A stretch of 62,610 bases of DNA from Lachnospiraceae bacterium (GCA_015057055.1 SVFE01000006.1:1-62610), one strand, 5' to 3'. Shown: positions 8,774-18,244, counted from the stretch's first letter. Notes: a model not told the origin generated them from the letters alone. Made by a program: numbers and translations.

Positions 8774-10153
8774 TTACATAAAAATATACTTCAAAATAAA
8801 CAATACAGCCAAAACAATCATTACCGGGCTGATTTTCTTTTTCTTTCCGGAGATAAGGCTCAATGCAACATAGGAAATAACTCCCATGGAGATACCTTCC
8901 GAAATACTGTAAAAGAACGGCATTGCAAAGATACAAATAAATGCGGAAATACCGTTAGCAGGGTCCTTGAAATCAATTTCAGAAACCGCACCAATCATAT
9001 AAAAACCTACAATAATCAATGCAGGAGCCGTTGCAAAAGAAGGTATTGCAAGGAAAATCGGCGACAACAAAAGGGATAACAAAAACAAAAATCCGGTGGT
9101 TAATGATGTAAGTCCCGTTCTTCCGCCTTCGGATACGCCCGATGCACTCTCAACAAATGTGGTTACCGTGGAAGTACCCAGTACTGCACCGCTTGTGGTA
9201 GCAACGGCATCTGCCAACAATGCCCCTTTAATTTTCGGGAGTTTTCCTTCTTCGTCCAGCATATCTGCTTTAGAAGCCACACCAATTAACGTTCCCAAAG
9301 TATCAAAAATATCTACAAAAAGAAAAGCAAATACAATTACAATAAATTCCAGAATCGGAACACCTGTAAAGGAAAGTTTGCCAAAAATCGGCATCAAAGA
9401 AGGTATCGTAATTCCGCCGGAAAAATCCGGAAGAAGGCTGTAAAATCCAAGTTCCGCATTGGGCACATAAAGACCGGCAAACTGACATACAATACCGAGA
9501 AGCCAGGTAATTAAAATCCCCCATAGAATATTACCTTTTACATTCTTAACAACAAGAATTCCGGTAATAATAACGCCTAAAATTGCAAGTAGCACCGTAA
9601 TTCCCGCATCAGAGAAAGACGCTGCCTGTCCTTCCGCCAACGTTGCGTTGTATCCGTCCAAGGAAAACAGACTAACCAAGGTACTGCTTCCGATTACGAT
9701 TTTGGCATTTTGAAGTCCGATAAATGTAATAAACAGACCGATACCGACGCTAACCGCTTTTTTCAAGTTAAACGGAATTGCATTGAAAATTGCTTCTCTT
9801 ACATTAAACAGGGAAAGCAAAATAAAAATGATTCCTTCTGTAAAAACCGCTGCCAAAGCAACCTGCCAGGAATATCCCATTCCAAGCACAACCGTGTATG
9901 CAAAATAGGCATTCAACCCCATTCCCGGTGCTAATGCAAAAGGATAATTAGCAAACAATGCCATGCACAAACAGCCGATAAAGGATGCCAAAGCCGTTGC
10001 TGTAAACAATGCCCCCTGATCCATACCCGCCGCCGCAAGAATGCTGGGATTCACTGCCAAAATATAGGCCATCGTCATAAACGAGGTAATACCGGCCATA
10101 ATCTCCGTTTTTACATTGGTCTTGTTTTCTTTTAAATGAAAGAATTTTTCCAT
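8774..10153 (-). CDS. NCS2-family purine permease (AzgA/PbuG-like)
   Basis: A 459-residue integral membrane protein with about 12 hydrophobic segments. Family marks include the N-terminal TEIMAGITSFMTMAYILAVNP-like region (residues 15-35), the PGMGLNAYFAYT segment in the first repeat and the VDIFDTLGTLIG segment in the second. These identify the AzgA-like (hypoxanthine/guanine/adenine) branch of proton-driven purine transporters. Exact purine preference cannot be read from sequence. It lies 40 bases after tyrS, so it may be cotranscribed. I found no purine riboswitch in that short gap. It ends at the terminator shared with prs. Confidence 0.88.
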   Translation of the reverse strand: MEKFFHLKENKTNVKTEIMAGITSFMTMAYILAVNPSILAAAGMDQGALFTATALASFIGCLCMALFANYPFALAPGMGLNAYFAYTVVLGMGYSWQVALAAVFTEGIIFILLSLFNVREAIFNAIPFNLKKAVSVGIGLFITFIGLQNAKIVIGSSTLVSLFSLDGYNATLAEGQAASFSDAGITVLLAILGVIITGILVVKNVKGNILWGILITWLLGIVCQFAGLYVPNAELGFYSLLPDFSGGITIPSLMPIFGKLSFTGVPILEFIVIVFAFLFVDIFDTLGTLIGVASKADMLDEEGKLPKIKGALLADAVATTSGAVLGTSTVTTFVESASGVSEGGRTGLTSLTTGFLFLLSLLLSPIFLAIPSFATAPALIIVGFYMIGAVSEIDFKDPANGISAFICIFAMPFFYSISEGISMGVISYVALSLISGKKKKISPVMIVLAVLFILKYIFM

Positions 10154-10193
10154 GGTGGGTCTCCTTCTCTTTTAAATTGTATTGAACTGTAAT

Positions 10194-11417
10194 TTATTCC
10201 AGCACATACTTCATAAAGGTTTTCTTACCTTTTTTCACAATAAAATCGTCGGCGAATGCATCTGCGCCGTAAGAAGTCTTAATATCCGAAACCTTTTCTC
10301 CGTTTACGGAAACACCGCCCTGTTCTACGGTTCTTCGTCCATCGGCTCTGGAAGAGGCAATACCGCCTTTTACCATCAAAGTAATAATATCAACTTTACC
10401 GTCCATGAAATCTGCTTCGCTAATGCTTGTACAAGGCATATTTTCACTGACTCCGCCGCCTGCAAACAATGCTTTTGCTGCTTCTGCTGCTTTGTCCGCT
10501 TCTTCCTTGCCATGCACCAGATTCGTAAGCTCCCATGCAAGAATGGCTTTTGCTTCATTCAACTGGCTGCCTTCCCAAGCTTCCATCTTGCGAATTTCCT
10601 CCATCGGAAGGAAGGTAAGCATCTTAATACATTTCAATACATCGGCATCGGCCACGTTTCTCCAGTACTGGTAAAATTCAAAGGGTGATGTCTTCTCGGG
10701 ATCAAGCCATACCGCTCCCTTTTCCGTTTTACCCATTTTCTTTCCTTCGGAATTAAGTAAAAGGGTAATCGTCATGGCATAGGCATCTTTTCCGAGTTTT
10801 CTTCGAATCAGTTCCGTACCGCCAAGCATATTGCTCCACTGGTCATCACCGCCAAACTGCATATTACAATCATATTTTCTGTACAGTTCCAGGAAATCAT
10901 AACTTTGCATAATCATGTAGTTAAATTCCAAAAAGCTCAGACCTTTTTCCATACGCTGCTTATAGCACTCCGCACGAAGCATGTTGTTTACCGAGAAATA
11001 AGGTCCTACTTCTCTGAGCATCTCTACATAATTCTTGTCCAAAAGCCAATCGGCATTGTTTACCATTAAGGCTTTTCCCTCGGAGAAATCAATGAAACGG
11101 CTCATCTGCTTTTTAAAGCAGTCACAATTGTGCTGAATATCTTCCACCGTAAGCATTTTTCTCATATCGGTCTTTCCGGAGGGGTCACCAATCATACCGG
11201 TTCCGCCACCAAGAAGAGCAATCGGTTTATTTCCGGCCATCTGTAGACGTTTCATAAGGCAAAGCGCCATGAAATGTCCCACATGGAGACTGTCTGCCGT
11301 AGGATCAAACCCTATATAAAATGTAGCCTTTCCGTTATTGATTAACTCTTTGATTTCTTCCTCATCGGTTAATTGTGCCAAAAGGCCTCTCTCTTTCAGT
11401 TCTTCAAATAAAGTCAT
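10194..11417 (-). CDS. tyrS: tyrosyl-tRNA synthetase
   Basis: A class I synthetase that charges tRNA-Tyr. The 407-residue protein shows the HIGH-like motif HVGHF (near residue 45), the tyrosine-pocket segment [12 protein letters not shown], the GGDDQWSN motif and the KMSKS-like KMGKTE (near residue 228). It ends in an S4-like RNA-binding domain ([15 protein letters not shown]). ATG 11417 sits 5 bases after AAGGAGG; longer in-frame extensions upstream are not supported. The 5' region is only about 75 bases and contains a small hairpin but no T-box leader, which is the usual control of tyrS in Firmicutes. Confidence 0.96.
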   Translation of the reverse strand: MTLFEELKERGLLAQLTDEEEIKELINNGKATFYIGFDPTADSLHVGHFMALCLMKRLQMAGNKPIALLGGGTGMIGDPSGKTDMRKMLTVEDIQHNCDCFKKQMSRFIDFSEGKALMVNNADWLLDKNYVEMLREVGPYFSVNNMLRAECYKQRMEKGLSFLEFNYMIMQSYDFLELYRKYDCNMQFGGDDQWSNMLGGTELIRRKLGKDAYAMTITLLLNSEGKKMGKTEKGAVWLDPEKTSPFEFYQYWRNVADADVLKCIKMLTFLPMEEIRKMEAWEGSQLNEAKAILAWELTNLVHGKEEADKAAEAAKALFAGGGVSENMPCTSISEADFMDGKVDIITLMVKGGIASSRADGRRTVEQGGVSVNGEKVSDIKTSYGADAFADDFIVKKGKKTFMKYVLE

Positions 11418-11433
11418 AATATCCTCCTTCATT

Positions 11434-11457
11434 CGTGATTGCCACGAAATAATCACG
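11434..11457 (-). other. hairpin just upstream of the tyrS ribosome binding site
   Basis: CGTGATT and AATCACG (11434-11440 and 11451-11457) can pair around a 10-base loop, ending about 10 bases before the AAGGAGG of tyrS. It might affect translation; no known regulator is recognised. Confidence 0.4.
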
Positions 11458-11492
11458 TTTTGATTATACAATATCAAATGTCACATTACCAG

Positions 11493-12059
11493 TTATTTTT
11501 CAAAGGGATAAAAGCCTTTGGAAAAATAATAGGCCGCCATTTGTGCCCTGGACGAAAAATCACCGGTTTCAAGAAGCGCAGCGATTTCTTCCCGGCTATA
11601 AAATCTTGCTTCAATTTCTTCATTTGCCGAAGAATGATCTTCAATCTCTCCTTCCGCCTCCACAAAAGCAATATGGGTTTTCACATCCGATATGGCAACT
11701 GCAGCAAAACTGGGGGGCAAAATATGATAAATCCGGGTAAGTTTCAGCCCGGTTTCCTCATATAATTCCCGCTCAATACATTCCTGCATGGTCTCGCCCG
11801 GTTCCAAAAGACCGGCAACCAAATTATATACATTACGATTTACCCCCATACGGAATTCATGTAAAAGAAGCATTTTGTCCCCACGGTACACCACGATAGA
11901 AACACCGCTGACCACATTTCCCAAGTCTTCCGGCGTATTTATCTCGTGTCGGCTTACCATTTCATAAGACTTTTCTTTGCCGTTCTTATTCAGGTACACC
12001 AGTTCGTAATGATGCAAATACTTCTCCGAATCCTTTTTCTCAATCCTTAAAAACTTCAT
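11493..12059 (-). CDS. Nudix hydrolase, ADP-ribose pyrophosphatase-like
   Basis: A 188-residue Nudix hydrolase. The Nudix box is intact near residue 95 (GLLEPGET followed by RELYEETGL), giving the metal-binding glutamates that cleave nucleoside diphosphate-X compounds. The surrounding sequence (VAGLLEPGET, VAISDVKTHIAFVEA) resembles ADP-ribose pyrophosphatases, but the substrate is an inference. The ATG lies inside the end of the upstream YfiH-type gene (20-base overlap), so it is translationally coupled. A YfiH protein also acts on nucleosides, so the pair may serve nucleotide salvage or clean-up. Confidence 0.85.
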   Translation of the reverse strand: MKFLRIEKKDSEKYLHHYELVYLNKNGKEKSYEMVSRHEINTPEDLGNVVSGVSIVVYRGDKMLLLHEFRMGVNRNVYNLVAGLLEPGETMQECIERELYEETGLKLTRIYHILPPSFAAVAISDVKTHIAFVEAEGEIEDHSSANEEIEARFYSREEIAALLETGDFSSRAQMAAYYFSKGFYPFEK

Positions 12060-12975
12060 TTTCTGCCCTCTGACTGTCCTCTTCCATTACAATAAATGCT
12101 CCAAGGTTTCCTCTGCGGCCTTTGCTTGCCCGGTGAGAAAACAAATACTTTGAATTGCAGCATGTACACACATTGGTCACTTCGATATGTTCCGGCAAAA
12201 TGCCTGCGTTTTCCAAAACAAGCAAATTGGCGCGCCACAAATCCAAATGGTATTTGCCGTTTCCTTTATCCCAAAACAACGCCCCAGCGTCTCTGTCCCT
12301 GCTGCATAGAGGCACTAAATTCCGCCCGTAAACCGGATAAAAACGCTCCCGAAAAGCAAGCAGTAAATCCTCGCTGACTTCGTAGCAATTCCGGCATATG
12401 GATGGCCCAATCGCAACCAAAATATCTTCCGGATTACAGCCAAATTCCGCTTGCATTTTTTGAACGGTTTTTGCTCCGATTCCGTTCATGGTTCCTTTCC
12501 ACCCGGAATGACTAAGTCCGATACCTTTCCCTGTTTTATCCGCGAAAAACAGGGGTACACAGTCCGCGAAAAAAGCGGAAAGAACTACGCCGCTTTCCTT
12601 GGTTACCAAACCATCCGTATCAAAAAAATCCTTTTCCCTTACAATGCCGTGCCCCTTGTCTTTTTTTGTGACAACCCGGACGACATCGGTATGGGTTTGG
12701 TCCGTCGAAACCAAATCCTCTGATTCGTATCCCAGTGCCTCAGCAATGCGACGAAAATTTTCCTCCACTGCAGTTTTTTCATCACCTCTGGAAAAACTCA
12801 GATTCATGGAGGACCATTCACCTGCGCTAACGCCTCCCATTCTAGTAGAAAAAAGATGTTTCACACCGACGCATTGTTGTAATTTCGGAAAAACCAAATA
12901 CGGAAGGAACGTTTTTTCCTGTAGCCCGGGAACCATCCTGTTTCCGTCCGTTGTCTTCCACTGCCTCTCTATCAT
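12040..12975 (-). CDS. YfiH/LACC1-type purine nucleoside phosphorylase (polyphenol oxidase family)
   Basis: A 311-residue member of the multicopper-oxidase-unrelated DUF152/YfiH family. Members, including human LACC1, have purine nucleoside phosphorylase and adenosine deaminase activity. The metal-site segments are visible: FSTRMGGVS near residue 42, TDQTHTDVV, ADCVPLFFAD, GLSHSGWKGT with its key His, and the C-terminal TCCNSKYLFSHRAS. Length is a little above the usual 250-280. Its ATG overlaps the stop of the upstream kinase gene by 4 bases, and its end overlaps the Nudix gene by 20, so the three form a tightly packed operon. Confidence 0.85.
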   Translation of the reverse strand: MIERQWKTTDGNRMVPGLQEKTFLPYLVFPKLQQCVGVKHLFSTRMGGVSAGEWSSMNLSFSRGDEKTAVEENFRRIAEALGYESEDLVSTDQTHTDVVRVVTKKDKGHGIVREKDFFDTDGLVTKESGVVLSAFFADCVPLFFADKTGKGIGLSHSGWKGTMNGIGAKTVQKMQAEFGCNPEDILVAIGPSICRNCYEVSEDLLLAFRERFYPVYGRNLVPLCSRDRDAGALFWDKGNGKYHLDLWRANLLVLENAGILPEHIEVTNVCTCCNSKYLFSHRASKGRRGNLGAFIVMEEDSQRAENEVFKD

Positions 12976-15686
12976 AAATCACTATTCTTTCTGTCGGCGT
13001 AATCTGCCGCACATTGCAATGTCTCCCGATACAAGGTCTTGAAATTATCCCATTCCGCATTCAGAAAATCTTCCAGCGCCGCATTGGCGGCCAATTCATG
13101 CTTTTTGGCCATATCCGCTATTTTCTTTGCACCAACGGCCAGTGACGTACCGTTTATGGAATGCATAACAATTCCGTAATCTTTCCATTTCTGTTCTTTT
13201 AAATATTGCTCTAATTGTCCGATGTACTCTTCTCCGTCCTCGCAATATATGCGCAAAGACTCAAGATACAACTCTGTATCGTTATTAGTGTAATGATAAC
13301 CCAAATTAAAGTTGATATATTCATTTCCTTCTGCAATCAGATATTTCTTTAAAAGAGCTTCCAACTTATCGGATTCTACCGGCTTGGAAAGATAGCCGTC
13401 AAATCCCTCGTCTTTGTATTTCTGCTCTACTCCGGCAATGGCGTTCGCTGTTAATACGATAATAACCGTTTTATGATTCGGGTTTTCCAAATCCTCTTTA
13501 ATCATATGCATGGTTTCCACGCCGTCCAAATCCGGCATCATATGATCCATTAAAATCAAATCATATTTTTTATTCTTGGTACTTTCCAGACATTGCCGTC
13601 CGCCGGATGCATAATCTGCCTGAATTCCGGTCCTTTTCAGCAAACCCTTCATAACCTGCAGATTCAAATCATTATCATCTACAATCAATATATTCGCATT
13701 GGGCGCATACAAATACTCTTCCTTAACATTTTCTGACTTTCCGGAATTAACGCTCAAAGCTTCTTTCCAGTGACTCCAATCCGTGTCATCCACAATTTCC
13801 TGCGGAATCTTAACAATAAAGGTTGTTCCCTTTCCGTATTCACTTAAAACCTCCATGGAACCGTCCATCCCTTCCACCAATTGCTTGGCGATGGCAAGCC
13901 CCAGTCCGGTGCCCTCCACGTTACGGTTTTTCTTTAATTCAAGACGCAAAAAACTTTCGTATAAATGTTCCAGATCTTTTGGTTTAATACCAATTCCGGT
14001 ATCGGCAATGGAAAAACACAACACAAATTTTTCCTCTGCTTTTTCACTGTAAACCTTAAAGGATACGCTTCCTTTCTCCGTATATTTGGTAGCATTGGAC
14101 AACAAATTATTCAGTATCTGTTTGACGCGGATTTCATCACCTTTTAATACACTGGGCAAGCCTTCTTCCACATCCGTGATAAACTGTAAATTTTTTTGCT
14201 TAATACGTACCTGGGAGCCGATAATGACATCTTTCACCAAATCCGGCAAAACATAGTCCCCTTCTATGATTTCAAGTTTTCCTGCTTCAATCTTGGAATA
14301 ATCCAAAATATCATTAATGATGCCCAGAAGCATTTGACTGGCACGCTTAATATTTTCCGCATACTCATTGATGGATGAATCCTTGCTTTCCCGCAAAATC
14401 ATCTCATTCATACCGATAACCGTGTTGATCGGCGTACGGATTTCATGGGACATATTCGCCAAAAACATATCTTTGGATTCGCTGGCTGCTATAGCCTTTT
14501 GCTTTTCTTTTTCACTGCGAAGCAAATCATTAATTGTCTTTAATCCGGACATCATAAGAAGGAATAAAAGTCCGATGCAAAGCGGTACTCCGTTGTATTT
14601 TGCATCGTTGCTGTATACCATAAGAATTTCAAAAATCCCCATCACCATCAGTCCGGAAAATCCAATGGCAACCTCTTTATATTCTTTGATATACCCTTTC
14701 ACCAAATCCGTAAACATGGTAACAAAGAACAGCACAATCAGACCAAACAGTAAAATATGAGAGGAAAGCATGGTCTCAAAAAAGTCCTTAATTTCCAGTA
14801 TCTGCAGCAAAAACAATACAATGAAGTTAATTTCCGAAGCCAGGGAAAGCAATACATAATAACGGTTATATCGCCCTTTTTGGATTTTATTCATAAATAA
14901 ACCGCCGGGAATCGGCAAAAGCATAATCACCAAAAAGCCCATATACATGGCAATTGTACTGTTCGGAAGCAAAAATTGTCTAAGTCTTGATTCCGAAAGC
15001 ATCCAGGTTGAGGCAAGAAGCATAAAAAGTCCCAGGTAAACAAGTTCTGTTTTTTTATGGTACCTTAAATTGATAAACAGACACACTGCAACAACCAGCA
15101 TACTCAAAATCATCAAAAGAATTGCCACAACCGTAGCCGCTGCGTAGGAACGGATCAGATAAGACCAAATTTCCGACTTAATTCCCATAATAATTTCGTC
15201 GACATGTCCGGAATAGGCGGAATCACTAAAACTTTCCATCCGAAGCGTCTTTCCGGCGTCTTCTTTTCTCACTTCAAACAGGATGTAGGTCGTCGTACTT
15301 GTTTTTCCGAACATTTGTGAATCAATCGTGGAATATTCGGCCCGCAGTTCTTCTCCAACATAAATTTTATAATCCTGTTGGATTCCCCGGATACAAAACC
15401 ACAAATCCCCGATTCCCTCCGGAATCGTGGTTTCAATGGTAAGAATCTCACCGCGTGGATTTTCATATTCGCCGGGAACGGTAATCGGCACGCGGCTTCC
15501 GTCCGGCATAACCCGCTCCCATTTTGCTTCAAAAGGGACACATACTCCCAGTTCTACTTTATTTTCGGAGGTCCAAAATGTTTCTCCTAAAGCAAAAAAC
15601 AAATAGGTGCCAACAACCAGAAGCATCATCACTATCTGCACTAAACTGTCTATTCTTTTTGCACTTTCCGTTTGTTTTTCTTTCAT
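12972..15686 (-). CDS. hybrid sensor histidine kinase with receiver and Hpt domains
   Basis: A 904-residue membrane-bound phosphorelay protein. Order: one N-terminal membrane segment (about 12-33), an extracytoplasmic region (about 35-175), a seven-segment membrane block (to about 390) resembling 7TMR-DISM receptors, HisKA (MSHEIRTPIN, phospho-His), HATPase_c (NNLLSNATKY and GTGLGLAIAK), a receiver with the phospho-Asp motif LILMDHMMPDLDG, and a C-terminal Hpt domain (MHSINGTSLAVGA). The Hpt motif has Asn where Lys is usual. No DNA-binding response regulator or output partner is encoded nearby. The signal is unknown. It lies 19 bases downstream of yraN and overlaps the YfiH-type gene by 4 bases. 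Confidence 0.9.
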   Translation of the reverse strand: MKEKQTESAKRIDSLVQIVMMLLVVGTYLFFALGETFWTSENKVELGVCVPFEAKWERVMPDGSRVPITVPGEYENPRGEILTIETTIPEGIGDLWFCIRGIQQDYKIYVGEELRAEYSTIDSQMFGKTSTTTYILFEVRKEDAGKTLRMESFSDSAYSGHVDEIIMGIKSEIWSYLIRSYAAATVVAILLMILSMLVVAVCLFINLRYHKKTELVYLGLFMLLASTWMLSESRLRQFLLPNSTIAMYMGFLVIMLLPIPGGLFMNKIQKGRYNRYYVLLSLASEINFIVLFLLQILEIKDFFETMLSSHILLFGLIVLFFVTMFTDLVKGYIKEYKEVAIGFSGLMVMGIFEILMVYSNDAKYNGVPLCIGLLFLLMMSGLKTINDLLRSEKEKQKAIAASESKDMFLANMSHEIRTPINTVIGMNEMILRESKDSSINEYAENIKRASQMLLGIINDILDYSKIEAGKLEIIEGDYVLPDLVKDVIIGSQVRIKQKNLQFITDVEEGLPSVLKGDEIRVKQILNNLLSNATKYTEKGSVSFKVYSEKAEEKFVLCFSIADTGIGIKPKDLEHLYESFLRLELKKNRNVEGTGLGLAIAKQLVEGMDGSMEVLSEYGKGTTFIVKIPQEIVDDTDWSHWKEALSVNSGKSENVKEEYLYAPNANILIVDDNDLNLQVMKGLLKRTGIQADYASGGRQCLESTKNKKYDLILMDHMMPDLDGVETMHMIKEDLENPNHKTVIIVLTANAIAGVEQKYKDEGFDGYLSKPVESDKLEALLKKYLIAEGNEYINFNLGYHYTNNDTELYLESLRIYCEDGEEYIGQLEQYLKEQKWKDYGIVMHSINGTSLAVGAKKIADMAKKHELAANAALEDFLNAEWDNFKTLYRETLQCAADYADRKNSDL

Positions 15687-15705
15687 TTTCTTATCCTCTC
15701 AACTG

Positions 15706-16059
15706 TTAAGGGATATAGGCGAAGGCATTTTTTATCCAATGCAGTTCATCCCCCTCTATTGCAATAACATCAAAACGCATCGGTGAATTTTCCGTCAAAA
15801 AATTCTTCATCCTATAATAATCGGATGTGCGGCAAATCGTTCTTTGCTTTTTCCAATCCACGCTTTGCAGGGCACTTCCGCTTCTGGAAGTTTTTCTCCA
15901 TTTCACCTCGGTAAAAACCACAAATTCTCCGTCTTTGGCAACAATGTCAATTTCCCCCATCCGGCATCTGAAATTTCTTTCCAAAATTTTCAATCCCTGT
16001 TGCTCCAAATACAAAACTGCTTTTGTTTCATATTCGCCGCCAACCTGTCTTTTATTCAA
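15706..16059 (-). CDS. yraN: YraN family (UPF0102) endonuclease-like protein
   Basis: A 117-residue protein of UPF0102, a family with a Holliday-junction-resolvase-like nuclease fold. The active-site pattern is present: GEIDIVAKDG followed by VVFTEVKWRK, giving the E-D...ExK arrangement of PD-(D/E)xK nucleases. Biological role remains unclear in the family. I chose TTG 16059 because AGGA lies about 9 bases upstream and it overlaps the end of the FlhB-like gene by 8 bases; the upstream in-frame extension runs through that gene. The neighbourhood rnhB-FliK-like-FlhB-like-yraN is also seen in other Firmicutes. Confidence 0.85.
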   Translation of the reverse strand: MNKRQVGGEYETKAVLYLEQQGLKILERNFRCRMGEIDIVAKDGEFVVFTEVKWRKTSRSGSALQSVDWKKQRTICRTSDYYRMKNFLTENSPMRFDVIAIEGDELHWIKNAFAYIP

Positions 16060-16363
16060 GAATTCGTTTCCTTTCCGCGCTTTCTGTCTTCGCTTTAATC
16101 TTATCCATCGCATCCACAAAGACCAAAATTTCTGCCACTACCTCATATAGTTCCGGCGGAATCATATCTCCGATTTCCAATCGGGACAATGTATCAGCTA
16201 ATTTTCCGTCCTGATGAACCGGTACGTTTTCTTCTTTTGCTTTTTCAATAATTTTTTCCGCTAAAGCGCCTCGTCCGGACGCAATGACTCTCGGCGCTGC
16301 ATCATCCGGATCATACTCCAGCGCGATGGCCTGTTTCGGTTTTTCTTTCATACTGTCTTTCAT
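16052..16363 (-). CDS. FlhB C-terminal-domain-like protein (YlqH-type)
   Basis: A 103-residue soluble protein matching the cytoplasmic C-terminal half of FlhB/YscU export-switch proteins: AIALEYDPDDAAPRV, then GRGALAEKI, AKEENVPVHQD and EIGDMIPPELYEVVAEILVFV. In full-length FlhB this region follows the NPTH self-cleavage site. Here the protein begins at the equivalent place and has no membrane domain and no NPTH motif. This is the B. subtilis YlqH type. ATG 16363 is 6 bases after AGAGG. It follows a FliK-like gene by 12 bases. The pair mimics FliK and FlhB-C, which interact in the flagellar substrate switch, but no other flagellar gene is in the window. Confidence 0.85.
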   Translation of the reverse strand: MKDSMKEKPKQAIALEYDPDDAAPRVIASGRGALAEKIIEKAKEENVPVHQDGKLADTLSRLEIGDMIPPELYEVVAEILVFVDAMDKIKAKTESAERKRILE

Positions 16364-16375
16364 TCTCGTCCTCTT

Positions 16376-18205
16376 TTATGCACGCATATCAAACCCTAAA
16401 TGACCGGTGGTTTTCGGTATCCCACCCTGCTCTTTTATCAGTAGTTCCTTAACATCGCCTTCTTCGCCTTTTTTTATCATCTCACTCTTCATCTTGTAAC
16501 CGCGTTTTTCCAAACGTTCATTCAATACATGAATGTTTTCTGCGATAAAATCAATCATTTCATCGCTTTCCAAATAAAACTTGGTGAAAACGGATTTTTC
16601 CGGCGTTATGGATGCGTACACATCCAACGGTCCGAGGGAAGGCATATCCAAATGAAGAAGTGCACTGACATTTCCGTCATTCTGAGCCAGACTCTTTTTA
16701 TCCGTATAAACAAACAAATCTCCCGTGGTTTCGCTCCCGTTCATTTTCAATGGAAGTTGAATGTACTGATACATCTGGTTCATCTGATTCATAAAATCCA
16801 AATTCTGATTCATTTGGGATAAATTACCCGCCAATGCCGAATCCGGTTTGGCAATTTGGGAAAGCACCTGGGATAAATCCTTTGTTTGTCTGGTCAATCT
16901 TTCATAAAGGTTATCTACCGTCTGCTTTTTCCCTACTTCTTCCGGGTTCAGCATCCATTGTCCTGTCATGGCATCCCGAAGCAAAGCTTTAAACTCTTTC
17001 CCCTCCAGCATCTGTTTCAACGGTTCCGTTAATCCCTCTTTCTGCAAAAGAGTTCTGACCACGGAGAAAATATCCTTTGCGGAAAGAGCAGTTTCCTTTC
17101 CTTCCGGCATTAAGGTTTGTCTAAGTTCGCTGTCTTGCAGGATTGCAAACAGTTTATCTTTTATTTCCGTGGAAACTGCGATTTTCCCGTTCTCCGAAGA
17201 AGATTCCAATGCATTTTTTTCGGAAAGCATGTCGGCATCCGCCAAAACCAGCCGATGGTCCTGCATCGTTCCTTCCGCTTCCTTTGAAGTAACGGCGCCT
17301 TCCGGCTGCCCCTTCACAGTTCCCTGCTCCTGCATTTCTTTTAAAATCACCTTACCGTCCACCACATCCAAGGTAGCAATATTTTGTCCCTGCAAAGGAT
17401 TTCCGGTTGGATTTGCCGTAAGAGAATTGGTCGCTTGCCCTTTCTCGCCCGGCAATGTAAGAGGCGAATTTTCCGCTGTTCCCTCTTGCATCGTTATTCC
17501 CCCGGCCTCTCCGGCTAACGATTCCCCGGAAAATATTTTTAAAACGCTGTCCATAAACTGCATTGCTTTGGAATTTTCACCATTTGCAGTCATCTCCGTA
17601 AAAAGATTATGGACATCCTCCATGATATTTTGCATATGACCGGTAATTTGATTTTCATAGTTCTGATAAGCTTCAAATTGCTTCACTGTACCCGGATTTA
17701 TTTCTATTCCCAGTTTTTTCATCTGCACAAGGGCAGAAACATCCGCCTCCGGATGGGCCGATACCGTCTGATACATGTCCGTAAGCCCCTGCTTATCAAT
17801 TCCCATTCCCGCTTCCATCATGGAATTGGTCATGGCAAGGGTCGTTTCATTTATCGTCATGTTGGCTGCCAAAAGCGCCGAAGACGCCGTACTGACATTA
17901 TTCATATTGGTATATAACGGCGATAAAGTGACCTGTTGTCCTGCCGTTCCTTTTAAAGCAAATGTCACCGTCTGTCCCGGTTGCAAATCCATATTGCCTT
18001 CCAAACGCGCCGTCAACACCTTACCTTTCCCCACTTCAACCTGCACCGCATCACCGCTCATTCCGACAATTTTGCCGGTAATCATCTGTCCCGGTTTTAT
18101 GCCGGAAGACGCCGAAGCATCCCCTGTTGCGGGCATTATATTGTCTGCGGTGGGAACGGGACGAACCCCACTCTGACTCCCATATATTCCGGATAATGCA
18201 CTCAT
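16376..18205 (-). CDS. FliK-like protein (flagellar hook-length control C-terminal domain; YlqG-type position)
   Basis: A 609-residue soluble protein. The N-terminus is low complexity. A small beta-rich region (about 35-95, GQMITGKIVGMSGDAVQVEV) follows, then a long variable, Q/N/T-rich middle. The C-terminal 120 residues (QLPLKMNGSETTGDLFVY, LHLDMPSLGPLDVYASI, LNERLEKRGYKM) fit the FliK/Flg_hook C-terminal domain. FliK measures hook length and then triggers FlhB. Here the gene sits between rnhB and an FlhB-C-like gene, the position of ylqG in B. subtilis. Function outside the flagellum is unknown. ATG 18205 is preceded by a GGGGAGAGA-type site. Confidence 0.75.
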   Translation of the reverse strand: MSALSGIYGSQSGVRPVPTADNIMPATGDASASSGIKPGQMITGKIVGMSGDAVQVEVGKGKVLTARLEGNMDLQPGQTVTFALKGTAGQQVTLSPLYTNMNNVSTASSALLAANMTINETTLAMTNSMMEAGMGIDKQGLTDMYQTVSAHPEADVSALVQMKKLGIEINPGTVKQFEAYQNYENQITGHMQNIMEDVHNLFTEMTANGENSKAMQFMDSVLKIFSGESLAGEAGGITMQEGTAENSPLTLPGEKGQATNSLTANPTGNPLQGQNIATLDVVDGKVILKEMQEQGTVKGQPEGAVTSKEAEGTMQDHRLVLADADMLSEKNALESSSENGKIAVSTEIKDKLFAILQDSELRQTLMPEGKETALSAKDIFSVVRTLLQKEGLTEPLKQMLEGKEFKALLRDAMTGQWMLNPEEVGKKQTVDNLYERLTRQTKDLSQVLSQIAKPDSALAGNLSQMNQNLDFMNQMNQMYQYIQLPLKMNGSETTGDLFVYTDKKSLAQNDGNVSALLHLDMPSLGPLDVYASITPEKSVFTKFYLESDEMIDFIAENIHVLNERLEKRGYKMKSEMIKKGEEGDVKELLIKEQGGIPKTTGHLGFDMRA

Positions 18206-18244
18206 ACCTGTCTCTCCCCGTAATACATCTCACGCCATGTAACA

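Noticed and set aside
10154-10193. Purine riboswitch before the NCS2 permease gene
   Set aside because: The gap is 40 bases, too short for the aptamer and showing no conserved loops.
11418-11492. T-box leader for tyrS
   Set aside because: The gap is only about 75 bases and lacks the T-box antiterminator sequence and any terminator; only a short hairpin is present.
16052-18205. Part of a flagellar operon
   Set aside because: No other flagellar, chemotaxis or export gene is in the window and the order matches the non-flagellar rnhB-ylqG-ylqH setting.
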